Assembly (NCBI RefSeq): GCF_000152705.1
Contig: NZ_CH672413.1
Coordinates: 1,339,978-1,403,977, forward strand
Direction: 5' to 3'
DNA: 64,000 nt
DNA from: Janibacter sp. HTCC2649
GTDB lineage: Bacteria; Actinomycetota; Actinomycetes; Actinomycetales; Dermatophilaceae
A program made the position numbers and the translations under genes. This document shows positions 1 to 8,332 of the stretch, piece by piece. The notes under the pieces are model-generated. The model saw only the letters and a list, made by a program, of their open reading frames with translations. It searched no databases and was not told where the DNA came from. Each line of letters starts with the position of its first letter. The first letter of the stretch is position 1.

Positions 1-191
1 TCGCGGGCCCGAGAGGTGCCCCGAGCGCCCATGGCCTGGTCGGCGTGCACATCGGTGGCGCACTCGGCCTTGACGCTGCTCTCACCGGCGGTCTGGATGG
101 CTGACGCGCTCGACATCCCCAGGCCGAGGCTGGCAGCCGACAGGATCGAGGCCGCGAGGATGGCGACGGAACGCAATGGACGAACAGACAT
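1..191 (-). CDS. Exported protein of unknown function (N-terminal part only)
   Basis: The gene runs off the left edge, so only the first 63 residues are visible. The start is an ATG at 189-191 with AAAGGGA a few bases upstream. The protein opens with MSVRPLR, a hydrophobic stretch (VAILAASILSAASLGLGM) and an Ala-rich SSASA cleavage-like site at about residue 32, which reads as a Sec signal peptide. The mature part (QTAGESSVKAECATDV...) is too short to assign. The gene is separated from the next minus-strand gene by 129 bases and is probably transcribed on its own. Function unknown. Confidence 0.6.
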   Translation of the reverse strand, partial: MSVRPLRSVAILAASILSAASLGLGMSSASAIQTAGESSVKAECATDVHADQAMGARGTSRAR

Positions 192-320
192 GTGGTGTCC
201 CTTTCGGTTTGCACAAACCCCTGTGAGGTCTGGATCTTCCGAACCTAGCGAGGCCGTCGTGCTCGCGGATACCAAAGGCGTCCCATGACTCGGTCAAGGT
301 TTGGCAAAGTGGACGAAGGG

Positions 321-632
321 CTACTCGCCGCCGTCCTGGGGCTTGCGCAGGCCTTCGTAGATCTCTTTGCACTCGGGGCAGACCGGAAACTTCTTGGGGT
401 CGCGACCGGGGACCCAGACCTTGCCGCACAGCGCCGTCACCGGTTCGCCGGACAGGGCGGACTCGAGGATCTTCTCCTTGCGCACGTAGTGCGAGAAGCG
501 CTCGTGGTCACCAGGCTCCGCGACCTGAGGGATCGTCTCTTCGCGCTCGAGCACGGCCGTCTGCGTCGACGGGCCGGACGGCTGCTGCTGGGGGGCGTTG
601 GGGTCGCTCATGGGCGTCAGTGGGTCACTCAC
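321..632 (-). CDS. DUF3039 domain protein
   Basis: A 103-residue soluble protein. After a disordered Pro/Gln-rich N-terminus (to about residue 35), the conserved block runs from ERFSHYVRKEKILESAL through ALCGKVWVP to FPVCPECKEIYEGL. The CG and CPEC cysteines suggest a small zinc site; this is inference from spacing. The family is widespread and near-universal in Actinomycetota but has no established function. A second in-frame ATG eight codons in (at about 611) could be the true start. It lies 63 bases downstream of the start side of the YqgE gene region and is read on the same strand, so co-transcription is possible. Confidence 0.8.
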   Translation of the reverse strand: MSDPLTPMSDPNAPQQQPSGPSTQTAVLEREETIPQVAEPGDHERFSHYVRKEKILESALSGEPVTALCGKVWVPGRDPKKFPVCPECKEIYEGLRKPQDGGE

Positions 633-695
633 GCCACCCAGACTACGTCGGGTTGCTCCGGGTTCAGGTGAGCTCGGGCTCGGCTGGGCGCAGGT

Positions 696-1256
696 TCAGT
701 TGAGTTCGGGGTCCGACGGGTAGTAGGCCACGAACGCGAGCTCTCCCCTCTGGCGGCGCAGCACCGATTCCCAGAGGTGGTCGGGGTCGCCGGTGAGCAG
801 GTCGCCGGACTGGGAGTCCACGACGAACCATGACCCACGACGCAGCTCGCCCTCGAGCTGCCCGCTGGACCACCCGGCATATCCGGCAAAGATCCGGAGC
901 CCGCCAACCTCGGGCATGACGAGTGTCGGAGGGGTGTCGAGGTCGACGATGGCGACCGATCCGAAGAGCCGCTTGCTCCCGGGAGGTGGTTCGGCCCCAC
1001 CGCGGAAGGTGATCAACCCGAGGGCGGAGTCCAGCTGGACCGGACCGCCCTGGAAGAGCGTCTGCGGCGAGGAGATGTGTTCGCCCCAACCGGGGAGGAC
1101 GGAATCGACGTCGGCGCCCAAGGGCTTGTTGAGAACAACCCCTTGAGCGCCGTTGACGTCGTGTTGGAGCACGAGGATCACACTGCGGTGAAACACCCCG
1201 TCATCGAGTTGCGGGGTGGAGACGAGAAGTCGTCCCGTCGTGCTGTCAGCGTCCAC
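696..1256 (-). CDS. YqgE/AlgH family protein (UPF0301)
   Basis: About 186 residues, the usual size for YqgE/AlgH proteins. Family hallmarks are visible: GRLLVSTPQLDDGVFHRSVI near the N-terminus, GAQGVVLNKPLG, LFQGGPV, and the late RIFAGYAGWSSGQLEGEL. The biochemical role of the family is unsettled (AlgH was described as a regulator in Pseudomonas). I place the start at the GTG at 1254-1256, which overlaps the last codons of the helicase gene by 11 bases. Another GTG at 1269-1271 is possible. The longer reading frame upstream is only the out-of-frame shadow of the helicase. The overlap implies translational coupling with the helicase. Confidence 0.8.
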   Translation of the reverse strand: MDADSTTGRLLVSTPQLDDGVFHRSVILVLQHDVNGAQGVVLNKPLGADVDSVLPGWGEHISSPQTLFQGGPVQLDSALGLITFRGGAEPPPGSKRLFGSVAIVDLDTPPTLVMPEVGGLRIFAGYAGWSSGQLEGELRRGSWFVVDSQSGDLLTGDPDHLWESVLRRQRGELAFVAYYPSDPELN

Positions 1257-3570
1257 GGTTCCATTCTGCACGGCCACCCGCGCGGCTGCCCGCACCGCGA
1301 CGTTCGCCACCGCGAGGAGCGCCTGAGCCGCCACCAGAACCGTTGCGCGAGGCTCCCTGGAAGCGACGCGGCGGGCCACCGGGGCGACGGCCACGCTGCT
1401 CCTTGGCCTCGAGCAGCGGCATCCAGACGTGGTCCGCCACGGGGACGCCGGAGGGCATGCGACCACCGGCAGCGGCGACGTGCTGGTCACCCGGGATGAC
1501 GCGGATCGGCGCGACGTCGAGCCCAGCGGCCTCGGCGAGACGTTCCATGGTCCGCTTCTGGTGCGGGAGGGCGAAGGTCACGACGGTGCCCTTCTCCCCT
1601 GCGCGGGCCGTGCGGCCGGCGCGGTGCAGGTAGTCCTTGTGGTCCGCGGGCGGGTCGGCCTGGAGGACGAGACCGATGTCGTCGACGTGGATGCCGCGGG
1701 CGGCGACGTCGGTGGCGACGAGCACGGGCAGCGATCCGTCACGAAAGGCACCGAGTGCGCGGTTGCGCAGGTTCTGCGACAGACCACCGTGGATGGCCGC
1801 CGCGAGGACGCCCTTCTCACGGAGCTCGCGAGCGATGCGGTCGGCGCCGAGCTGGGTGCGCACGAAGACCACCGTGCGACCGTCGCGTGCAGCGAGCTCG
1901 GCCGTGAGCTGCTTCTTGTTGTTGGGGTCGATGAGCATGATGTGGTGGCTCATCGTCGTGACGCTGGCCTGCGCGTCCTCGGTCGAGTGCGTGACCGGGT
2001 CGCTGAGGTAGCGGTCGACGAGCTTGTCGATGCCCTTGTCGAGCGTCGCCGAGAAGAGCAGTCGCTGACCACCAGCGGGAATCTTGTCCATGATCGCGGT
2101 GACCTCGGGCATGAAGCCCATGTCGGCCATGTGGTCGGCCTCGTCGAGGATGACGACCTGGACGTCGTCGAGCTCGCAGGCGCCGCGCTCGATGAGGTCG
2201 TTGAGACGACCGGGCGTGGCAACGAGGATGTCGATGCCGCTCTTGAGGGCCCTGACCTGGGGCTCGTAGGACAGGCCACCGGCGACGAGCTTGTGACGCA
2301 GCCCGGTGACGTGCACGAGCGGCTCGAGGGCGTCGCTCACCTGCATGGCGAGCTCACGCGTCGGCACCATGATGAGTGCACGCGGGCGCTTGGGTGCCGG
2401 GCGGGTTCCGTCGACGAGACGGGTGATGGTCGGCAGGCCGAACGCGAGCGTCTTGCCCGAGCCGGTCTGGCCGCGCCCGAGGACGTCGCGACCCGCGAGG
2501 GCGTCGGGGATCGTGGCTTCCTGGATCGGGAACGGCGAGGTGATGCCGTCACGGGCGAGGCGCTCGACGAGACGTGCGTCGACACCGAGCTTGGCGAAGC
2601 CGTTCTCGTCAGTGACCTCGGCGGGGCCGGTGCCCTTCTTGGACTCGTACTTCACCCAGGTGTCGGCCTGAGCGCGCTCGGCCTCGGCCTCTTCGAAGGT
2701 GCGCTGCTCGGGCAGGTCGTTGCGTCGCTCGTCGAAGTGACGGCCTTCGTGGCGGTCACGACGCACGGGGTCGGCGACGCGGCGCGCGGGGGTGTCGCTG
2801 TCGCGACGGAACGGCGGGCGGCCGTCGCGGCGCTCGCCGTAGGAGGTGGTGGGGCGGCTACTGCGCTCGCTACGGTCATCGCGACGGGGGCCTGCGTATC
2901 CGAGGCGCGCGTTGCGCTCGCCGCGCTGAGGGCCGCCGTATGCCGGACGGTCACCGCGGTCGGGGCGGTCACCACGGTCGTCACGGCGGGGAGCGGAGGT
3001 GCCACGGTCGTCGCGACCCTGGTAGCCACCGCGCGAGTCGGGGCGAGAGTCGCGACCCTGGTAGCCACCGCGCGAGTCGGAGCGGTCGTCACGACGCTGG
3101 CCGAAGGCGGGGCGCTCACCACGGCTGTCACCGCGCGAGTCGGGGCGAGAGTCGCGACCCTGGTAGCCACCGCGCGAGTCGGAGCGGTCGTCACGACGCT
3201 GGCCGAAGGCGGGGCGCTCACCACGGCTGTCACCGCGCGAGTCGGGACGAGTGTCGCGACCCTGGTAGCCACCGCGCGAGTCCGAACGGCTGTCGCGACC
3301 CTGGTAACCGCCACGTGAGTCGGAACGGTCGTCACGACGCGGACCCGAGGAGGCGCGGTCGTCGCGACGCTCCGGACGGTCACTGCGCTCGGGACGGGCG
3401 CCTCGGTCCTCGCGGTCCCACCGGGGGCTGCGCTCGGCGCGGGGCGCCTTGGTGCGGGGGCCTTCGGGCTGACCGCGGTGGGTCTTCTTGGGACCCTTGG
3501 ACTGCGCCGCGGACTTCTGCGACGAGGTCCAACGCGGCTTCTTGCCGCCTGAGGAAATCTTCTTGGGCAT
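1246..3570 (-). CDS. DEAD/DEAH-box RNA helicase with long RGG/RDD-rich N-terminal tail
   Basis: 774 residues. The helicase core occupies about residues 320-690 and carries the Q motif region (SPFPIQEATIPD), motif I GQTGSGKT, Ia PTRELA, TPGRL, motif II DEAD, motif III SAT, and motif VI around HRAGRTARAG. ATP-dependent RNA unwinding in ribosome assembly or RNA turnover is the family role. The first 300 residues are highly charged and made largely of SRGGYQGRD and GQRRDDRSDSR units, encoded by tandem DNA repeats, and probably form a disordered RNA-binding tail. A shorter basic Gly/Arg tail closes the protein. Actinobacterial cold-shock helicases often have the basic tail at the C-terminus; such a long N-terminal one is less usual. 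Confidence 0.92.
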   Translation of the reverse strand: MPKKISSGGKKPRWTSSQKSAAQSKGPKKTHRGQPEGPRTKAPRAERSPRWDREDRGARPERSDRPERRDDRASSGPRRDDRSDSRGGYQGRDSRSDSRGGYQGRDTRPDSRGDSRGERPAFGQRRDDRSDSRGGYQGRDSRPDSRGDSRGERPAFGQRRDDRSDSRGGYQGRDSRPDSRGGYQGRDDRGTSAPRRDDRGDRPDRGDRPAYGGPQRGERNARLGYAGPRRDDRSERSSRPTTSYGERRDGRPPFRRDSDTPARRVADPVRRDRHEGRHFDERRNDLPEQRTFEEAEAERAQADTWVKYESKKGTGPAEVTDENGFAKLGVDARLVERLARDGITSPFPIQEATIPDALAGRDVLGRGQTGSGKTLAFGLPTITRLVDGTRPAPKRPRALIMVPTRELAMQVSDALEPLVHVTGLRHKLVAGGLSYEPQVRALKSGIDILVATPGRLNDLIERGACELDDVQVVILDEADHMADMGFMPEVTAIMDKIPAGGQRLLFSATLDKGIDKLVDRYLSDPVTHSTEDAQASVTTMSHHIMLIDPNNKKQLTAELAARDGRTVVFVRTQLGADRIARELREKGVLAAAIHGGLSQNLRNRALGAFRDGSLPVLVATDVAARGIHVDDIGLVLQADPPADHKDYLHRAGRTARAGEKGTVVTFALPHQKRTMERLAEAAGLDVAPIRVIPGDQHVAAAGGRMPSGVPVADHVWMPLLEAKEQRGRRPGGPPRRFQGASRNGSGGGSGAPRGGERRGAGSRAGGRAEWNRGR
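3000..3345. repeat. Tandem coding repeat in helicase N-terminal tail (102-bp unit)
   Basis: A near-identical 102-base unit recurs with starts at about 3041 and 3143, followed by a partial third unit and shorter variants up to about 3345. It encodes a 34-residue period containing SRGGYQGRD, GERPAFGQRRDD and RSDSRG. It lies entirely inside the helicase coding sequence and stays in frame, so copy-number changes would alter tail length without breaking the gene. Confidence 0.8.
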
Positions 3571-3688
3571 GCTGAATCACTCGATCCGAGTCGATGGTGT
3601 GGGCGTATACGGCCCTCCACGCGACGTCTGTGTCAACGAGATTCAACGGGCTGGAACGCGGGCGCCGGAAGTGGCGCAAGGGTCCATC

Positions 3689-4051
3689 CTACCAGCGTTC
3701 GCCCTTATCACTGTTCAGCACGGCGTGGGCGGCGATGGCTCCGATCGTCACCCCGACGAGATCGGCGACGACGTCCCAGGGGTCCCCCGAACGGTTCGGC
3801 AGCAGGGTCCACTGGATGAGCTCGCTCACCGGGGCATGCAGTGCCAGGACGGCGATCACGGGGACGCGCGGCAGTCCGGCCAGCAACGCGAAGAACACGG
3901 GCAAGGCGAACATCGCGCCGTGGACCAGCTTGTCGAAGTTCGGGAACGGCGAGATGCCACCACCGGACGGCGAATAGAGCAGGACCAGCTGGAGCACGAC
4001 GGCCACGAGGACCGGGGCGTACGACCAGAGGCGGGAGCGACCGTCCCTCAC
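3689..4051 (-). CDS. VanZ-like family membrane protein
   Basis: A 120-residue protein with about four hydrophobic segments: APVLVAVVLQLVLLYS, HGAMFALPVFFALLAGL, VPVIAVLALHAPVSELIQ, and VVADLVGVTIGAIAAHAVL. The arrangement, with FDKLVHGAMFA and the late SGDPWDVVADLVG motif, matches small VanZ-like proteins; the founding member confers teicoplanin resistance, but most members are uncharacterised. The start overlaps the malic enzyme stop by four bases, so the two are translationally coupled. No catalytic function can be inferred. Confidence 0.8.
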   Translation of the reverse strand: MRDGRSRLWSYAPVLVAVVLQLVLLYSPSGGGISPFPNFDKLVHGAMFALPVFFALLAGLPRVPVIAVLALHAPVSELIQWTLLPNRSGDPWDVVADLVGVTIGAIAAHAVLNSDKGERW

Positions 4052-5520
4052 GCCGTCGCGGGACTGGGCGCCGAGACGGAAGCGTCTGACTCCTTGTCCA
4101 CCGGAACAGCCCCAGCCGCTGCGAGCGCCGCCTTGGACACGGCGGCCGCCACGACGCCGGCGACGTCGGGGTGGAAGACGCTCGGAATGATGTAGGTCGC
4201 GTTGCGCTCCTCGTCCTTGACCACGGCGGCAAGCGCGTCCGCGGCGGCGAGGAGCACCTCGGGCGTGAGCACCTTGGACCCGGAGTCGAGCAGCCCGCGG
4301 AACACGCCGGGGAATACGAGGACGTTGTTGATCTGGTTCGAGAAGTCGGAGCGACCCGTGGCGACGACGGCCGCGTGCTTGGACGCCTCGATCGGGTCGA
4401 CTTCGGGCGTCGGGTTGGCCATCGCGAAGACGACGGCGTCGTCGGCCATCGTCGCGATGTCGTCACCGGTGAGGATGTTGGGTGCCGAGACGCCGAGGAA
4501 GACGTCGGCGCCGGCGAGGGCCTCGACCAGAGTCCCCGAGAGTCCCTGCGGGTTGGTGTGCTCGGCGATCCACGCCTGGTTGGGGTGATCACCCGACAGC
4601 ACGTCCTCGCGCTGGGTGTGGATCACGCCGTACATGTCGGCGACCACGACGTTGCGCAGACCGGCATACAGAAGAAGCTTGAGGATCGCGGTGCCGGCAG
4701 CGCCAGCGCCACTCATGACGAGCGTGACCTCTTCGAGCTTCTTGCCGACGACCGCGAGCGCGTTGCGCATGGCGGCGAGGCACACGATCGCCGTGCCGTG
4801 CTGGTCGTCGTGGAAGACGGGGATATCGAGCTCTTCGCGCAGGCGGGCCTCGATCTCGAAGCAGCGGGGCGCTGAGATGTCCTCGAGGTTGATGCCGGCG
4901 AAGACCGGCGAGATCGCCTTGACCGCGGTGATGATCTCTTCGGTGTCCGTGGTGTCGAGGCAGATCGGGAAGGCGTCGATGTCGGCGAAGCGCTTGAACA
5001 GCGCGGCCTTGCCCTCCATGACCGGAAGCGCAGCCAAGGGGCCGATGTCGCCCAGCCCCAGGACTGCTGTGCCATCGGTGACCACGGCGACGGTGTTGCG
5101 CTTGATCGTCAGGCGGCGCGCGTCCTCGGGGTTCGCGGCGATCGCGAGGCAGACGCGCGCGACCCCCGGGGTGTAGATGAGCGACAGGTCGTCGCGGTTG
5201 CGGATCGGGACCTTGGACTCGATGCTCAGCTTGCCGCCGAGGTGCATGAGGAAGGTGCGGTCCGAGACCTTGCCGATCTCGACGCCCTCGACGGTGCGCA
5301 TGCGCTCGACGATCTCGTCGGCGTGGCCCGGGTCGCGGGTCATGAGGGTGACGTCGACGCGGATGCGTTCGTGGCCGGACGCCGTGACGTCGAGGCCGGT
5401 CACCACTCCCCCGGCCTGCTCCACGACGCTGGTGAGCTCGCTGACCGCGGTGGCTCGCGCGGGGACGATCAGTCGGACAGTGACGGAGTTCGCGGCAGAC
5501 GGCAAGGCAGGCATGAACAC
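4048..5520 (-). CDS. NAD(P)-dependent malic enzyme with N-terminal ACT domain
   Basis: 490 residues. The enzyme oxidatively decarboxylates malate to pyruvate, linking the TCA cycle and pyruvate pools. Residues about 10-90 form an ACT-type regulatory domain (VRLIVPARATAVSELTSVV). The catalytic part follows, with SLIYTPGVARVC, the lysine in VMEGKAALFKRFADIDAFP, the metal-site region FAGINLEDISAP and FHDDQHGTAIV, and a dinucleotide-binding GAGAAGTAILKLL. I keep the GTG at 5518-5520 because AGG lies seven bases upstream; an ATG two codons later is the alternative. A VanZ-like gene is coupled downstream. Pyruvate carboxylase at 10.8 kb serves the opposite anaplerotic direction but is not in the same operon. 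Confidence 0.93.
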   Translation of the reverse strand: MFMPALPSAANSVTVRLIVPARATAVSELTSVVEQAGGVVTGLDVTASGHERIRVDVTLMTRDPGHADEIVERMRTVEGVEIGKVSDRTFLMHLGGKLSIESKVPIRNRDDLSLIYTPGVARVCLAIAANPEDARRLTIKRNTVAVVTDGTAVLGLGDIGPLAALPVMEGKAALFKRFADIDAFPICLDTTDTEEIITAVKAISPVFAGINLEDISAPRCFEIEARLREELDIPVFHDDQHGTAIVCLAAMRNALAVVGKKLEEVTLVMSGAGAAGTAILKLLLYAGLRNVVVADMYGVIHTQREDVLSGDHPNQAWIAEHTNPQGLSGTLVEALAGADVFLGVSAPNILTGDDIATMADDAVVFAMANPTPEVDPIEASKHAAVVATGRSDFSNQINNVLVFPGVFRGLLDSGSKVLTPEVLLAAADALAAVVKDEERNATYIIPSVFHPDVAGVVAAAVSKAALAAAGAVPVDKESDASVSAPSPATA

Positions 5521-5622
5521 GATTCAACCTGCTACTGACGAGTTCCGCCGCATTGTGTTCATAGAGCACCGGCGTGGCGAAGGCGCCGACCCCGAGCACG
5601 CACCGGACCTACAGTTGCCCCC

Positions 5623-6240
5623 ATGACCGAACACGTCGAAGTCACCGGCCGCGGAGCGAGCCACGTCGTCCCCGACCTCGTCATCGTGAGGGCGCGATTG
5701 CAGTCGGATGCCAAGGACGTTGCCTCCGCTCTGACGGAGTCCTCGAACCGCACCGCGGCGGCGCTGCAGGCCGCCTCCGACCACGGCATCGAGGCGCGGG
5801 ACCGCCGCACCGACGACGTCGGGATCCATCCGCGTCACGACCAGAACGGCCGCAAGGTCATCGGCTACACGGCATACCAGGCGTTCCGACTCACGGTCCG
5901 CGACCGTGACCGCGTCGGCGATCTCCTCCAGGCCCTGGCCGGGGCCGCAGGCGACGCGCTCGCCGTCGACGGGATCGAGATGGCCGCCGACCAGACCGAG
6001 GCGGCGGTGTCCGCGGCACGCGATGCGGCCTTCGAGGACGCGCGTACTCGCGCCACCCAGTTCGCGCACCTGGCCGGCACCGAGCTCGGCAAGGTCATCC
6101 GCATTCGTGAAGGCAGGGTCGACGACCAGATGCCGCGCCCGATGTTTGCCCGCTCGGCCGACTTCGCCGGTTCCATGCCCATCGAGGGTGGCACCCAGGC
6201 GATCTCCACCACCGTCACGGTCCGCTGGGAACTGGCGTGA
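5623..6240 (+). CDS. SIMPL domain (DUF541) protein
   Basis: 205 residues with the SIMPL/DUF541 pattern: an N-terminal VEVTGRGASHVVPDLVIV, a central GYTAYQAFRLTVRDRDRVGDLL, and a C-terminal GGTQAISTTVTVRWEL strand. Family members are usually periplasmic or surface proteins; the name comes from a mouse signalling protein that interacts with a pelle-like kinase, and bacterial roles are poorly defined. There is no clear signal peptide here, so the protein may be cytoplasmic. The gene diverges from malic enzyme across 102 bases, and its stop overlaps the next start as GTGA, so the two downstream products are coupled. Confidence 0.85.
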   Translation: MTEHVEVTGRGASHVVPDLVIVRARLQSDAKDVASALTESSNRTAAALQAASDHGIEARDRRTDDVGIHPRHDQNGRKVIGYTAYQAFRLTVRDRDRVGDLLQALAGAAGDALAVDGIEMAADQTEAAVSAARDAAFEDARTRATQFAHLAGTELGKVIRIREGRVDDQMPRPMFARSADFAGSMPIEGGTQAISTTVTVRWELA

Positions 6241-6899
6241 GCTGGGTCGATGCCCTCGGCTGGTTCGGGTCGGCGCTCCTCGTCTTCTCGCTCCTGCAGG
6301 CGCGCATCCTGCGACTGCGGCTCCTCAACACGATCGCGTGCGTCATCCTCATCGTCTTCAACGCCATCCTCGGCATCTGGCCGATGGTGGCCATGAACAT
6401 CGTGCTCTCCGCCATCAACCTCTGGTTCATCGCCAAGATGCTGCGCGAGAAGAACGACCCCAACGCCTTCACCGTCATCGAGGTGGAGGAGGACGACGCC
6501 TACCTGCAGCACTTCCTCGAGGTCCAGCACAGCGACATCGCGAAGTTCAACCCCGGTTTCAGCGGGGTCACCGAGTCGGCCGAGCGCTTCGCCTACCTCG
6601 TCCTCCACGGCAACGAAACCGTCGGCGTCGTCGTCGTGCGCGATGCCGGTGATGGCGTCGGTCAGGTCGAGCTCGACTACGTGACCGTGCGCTACCGCGA
6701 CTTCACCCCCGGCGAGTTCGTCTGGCGCCACAGCGGCCTCTTCGCCGGTCACGGCTGGCGCACGATTCGCACCCCCGACGCCATGGTGGGCGCCTACTAC
6801 GAGAAGTTGGGCTTCCACCGGGACGGCGAGGCGTGGGCGCTCGACATCGCCGGAGTCACGCGACGCTCGAACGAGAGCGACGCCGTCGATCCAGCGTGA
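6237..6899 (+). CDS. YgjV-like inner-membrane domain fused to a GNAT-like C-terminal domain
   Basis: 220 residues starting at GTG, overlapping the SIMPL gene by four bases. Residues 1-75 contain about three hydrophobic helices (GWFGSALLVFSLLQARI, IACVILIVFNAILGIW, MVAMNIVLSAINLWFIAKML), the arrangement of YgjV-type inner-membrane proteins. From about residue 80 there is a soluble domain ending in AMVGAYYEKLGFHRDG, the typical final beta-alpha-beta of GNAT acetyltransferases. No acetyl-CoA loop is obvious, so catalysis is uncertain. The 3' end overlaps the convergent PAP2 gene by 44 bases. Confidence 0.75.
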   Translation: MSWVDALGWFGSALLVFSLLQARILRLRLLNTIACVILIVFNAILGIWPMVAMNIVLSAINLWFIAKMLREKNDPNAFTVIEVEEDDAYLQHFLEVQHSDIAKFNPGFSGVTESAERFAYLVLHGNETVGVVVVRDAGDGVGQVELDYVTVRYRDFTPGEFVWRHSGLFAGHGWRTIRTPDAMVGAYYEKLGFHRDGEAWALDIAGVTRRSNESDAVDPA

Positions 6900-7692
6900 T
6901 CATCACCCGATGACCGGTGATGACGCTCGCCAACCAGGCGAGCCCGATGGCCCAGCCCGCGATGACGTCGGTGAGCCAGTGGTGACCGAGGAAGACGCGT
7001 GACAACCCCATCGCGACGATGAGGATGCCGAGCGTCACGACGGCCAGGACGCGCCACCGCTTGCGGTGCGCCCAGACGACGATCAGGTATGCCGTGAGTC
7101 CCAGGACCACGGTCGCGTTCAGGGTGTGCCCCGAAGGGAAGCTTGCCGAGCTCTCGAACGGAGGCACCGCGAGCGCCTGCGGCGGTCGGGCGCGGCCCGT
7201 CAGCTCCTTGCCGCTCACGGTGATGACGAGGGAACCCAGACTCGCGATCGCCATGAGGATGAGCGGCGTCCAGCGTCGCCACGCGAGCGCGATGGCGACA
7301 GCCACGACAACGGCGATGACCGGCATCCCCACCTTGCCGCCGAGGTCGGTGAAGTCCGTGGCGAGCTGTGCGGTCAGGGGTGTGCGGGCACGCACGGCGG
7401 CGTCGAGGACCGGCTGGTCGATCAGCGCGATGCCGTCCCTGTCCATGACGTCCTCGTAGACCTCGGCGGAGGCCCCGGTGAATCCCCAGACGAGGGCGAG
7501 GCCGATCCCGACCGTCAGGACGAGGGCGACGTTGCTGGCCGACCAGCGCACGACCCGGGCGATGACCTCGGCGACGTGCACGAGCCAACCGGCCACGAGT
7601 CGGCCTGCGGCAGAACGCCATTGGGCCAGGTCACGGGTCCCGACCTGCTCGTCCTCGCGAGGTGGGGTGCGCTGGGAGTCTGCGGACGGCAT
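6856..7692 (-). CDS. PAP2 superfamily phosphatase (membrane)
   Basis: 278 residues with five to six hydrophobic segments. The three PAP2 signature motifs are present and intact: KELTGRARP (KxxxxxxRP), PSGH in ASFPSGHTLNAT, and SRVFLGHHWLTDV (SRxxxxxHxxxD). Such enzymes dephosphorylate lipid phosphates such as phosphatidic acid or undecaprenyl pyrophosphate at the outer face of the membrane; the exact substrate cannot be read from sequence. The N-terminal 35 residues are hydrophilic. It converges with the upstream plus-strand gene, overlapping its 3' end. Confidence 0.92.
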   Translation of the reverse strand: MPSADSQRTPPREDEQVGTRDLAQWRSAAGRLVAGWLVHVAEVIARVVRWSASNVALVLTVGIGLALVWGFTGASAEVYEDVMDRDGIALIDQPVLDAAVRARTPLTAQLATDFTDLGGKVGMPVIAVVVAVAIALAWRRWTPLILMAIASLGSLVITVSGKELTGRARPPQALAVPPFESSASFPSGHTLNATVVLGLTAYLIVVWAHRKRWRVLAVVTLGILIVAMGLSRVFLGHHWLTDVIAGWAIGLAWLASVITGHRVMITLDRRRRSRSSVA

Positions 7693-7740
7693 ACGCGATC
7701 GTCACACATCGGGCCGGATCGTCAGCATGCGGACACACGA

Positions 7741-7778
7741 ACACCCGGTGCGACCAGCGTTGCTGACCGACCGGGTGT
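7741..7778 (-). terminator. Stem-loop terminator candidate downstream of tmRNA
   Basis: A perfect 9-bp stem (ACACCCGGT / ACCGGGTGT) encloses a 20-base loop with an inner CAGC-GCTG stem. It starts 24 bases after the tmRNA 3' CCA in the direction of tmRNA transcription and lacks a U-tract, as is common for actinobacterial terminators. Confidence 0.6.
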
Positions 7779-7801
7779 CGATGATGGTGGGATGACCACG
7801 G

Positions 7802-8168
7802 TGGTGGAGGTGGCGGGAATCGAACCCGCGTCCACTGACGGGAAACCAAGACTTCTCCGGGTGCAGTGCGCTGTGGATTTTCTCGGCCCCAGGGCTCGCG
7901 CGCACACGTTCCCTGACAGGCCCAGTCGGATTAAGTCCCACGCCACCCCCCGACAAGAGTGACGCAGCCAGTTCTCTAGATGGCGCCAGGCACTGAGTCG
8001 AGATCTAGCTCAGGCTGACGGACTTCGGAGCTCGCTCAGGCGGCGAGGGCGAAGTCGGTGCGCTTGGAGTTGGCACCTATTGGTTTGCACGGATCGTTAA
8101 CGAGATAACCGTGCATCCTCGACCCGCTTCCCTTGACCTGCCGATCAATGTCGAAACCGATCACCCCC
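7802..8168 (-). ncRNA. ssrA: Transfer-messenger RNA (tmRNA, ssrA)
   Basis: Read on the minus strand this is a 367-nt tmRNA. The 5' end GGGGGUGAUCGGUUUCGAC and 3' end ...CACCUCCACCA form a 7-bp acceptor stem (one G-U pair), and CCA is encoded. The 3' part carries the tRNA-like T arm (GGGUUCGAUUCCC). The tag reading frame at 8036-8074 starts at a GCC resume codon and encodes ANSKRTDFALAA before TGA, ending in the ALAA degron recognised by ClpXP-type proteases. With SmpB (17.2-17.7 kb) it rescues stalled ribosomes. Short reading frames across this interval are not genes. Confidence 0.96.
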
Positions 8169-8266
8169 GTGAGGGGGCTCATCCCACGCTGTTCAGTTGT
8201 GTCTTCGAACTGTACCTGCCAACGCGTGGCGGCCTCGAATCATTTCCGCGCTGTGCTGATCCCCTG

Positions 8267-8308
8267 TGTCCTGCCAAACGCGGGCTAGAACACGCGTGTG
8301 GCAGGACA
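8267..8308 (-). terminator. Inverted repeat, probable terminator of the NmrA-like gene
   Basis: Arms TGTCCTGCCAAACGCG and CGCGTGTGGCAGGACA pair over 16 bases with one mismatch around a 10-base loop. It lies 25 bases past the stop of the minus-strand oxidoreductase gene and just upstream of tmRNA, so it would separate the two transcription units. Confidence 0.6.
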
Positions 8309-8332
8309 TAGCGCTCAGATCTGCATGGCAGT

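Noticed and set aside
1429-3318. 629-codon plus-strand frame opposite the helicase
   Set aside because: Val/Ala/Glu/Asp-rich composition typical of an antisense frame, and the helicase motifs on the other strand are unambiguous.
3000-3345. Direct repeats that could suggest a CRISPR array
   Set aside because: Units are contiguous 102-bp in-frame coding repeats without unique spacers and lie inside the helicase gene.
7702-7956. Minus-strand open frames and a tRNA-like GGGTTCGATTCCC region
   Set aside because: These lie in the 3' tRNA-like part of tmRNA; the acceptor stem pairs with a 5' end 360 bases away and a tag frame is present, so it is not a separate tRNA or gene.
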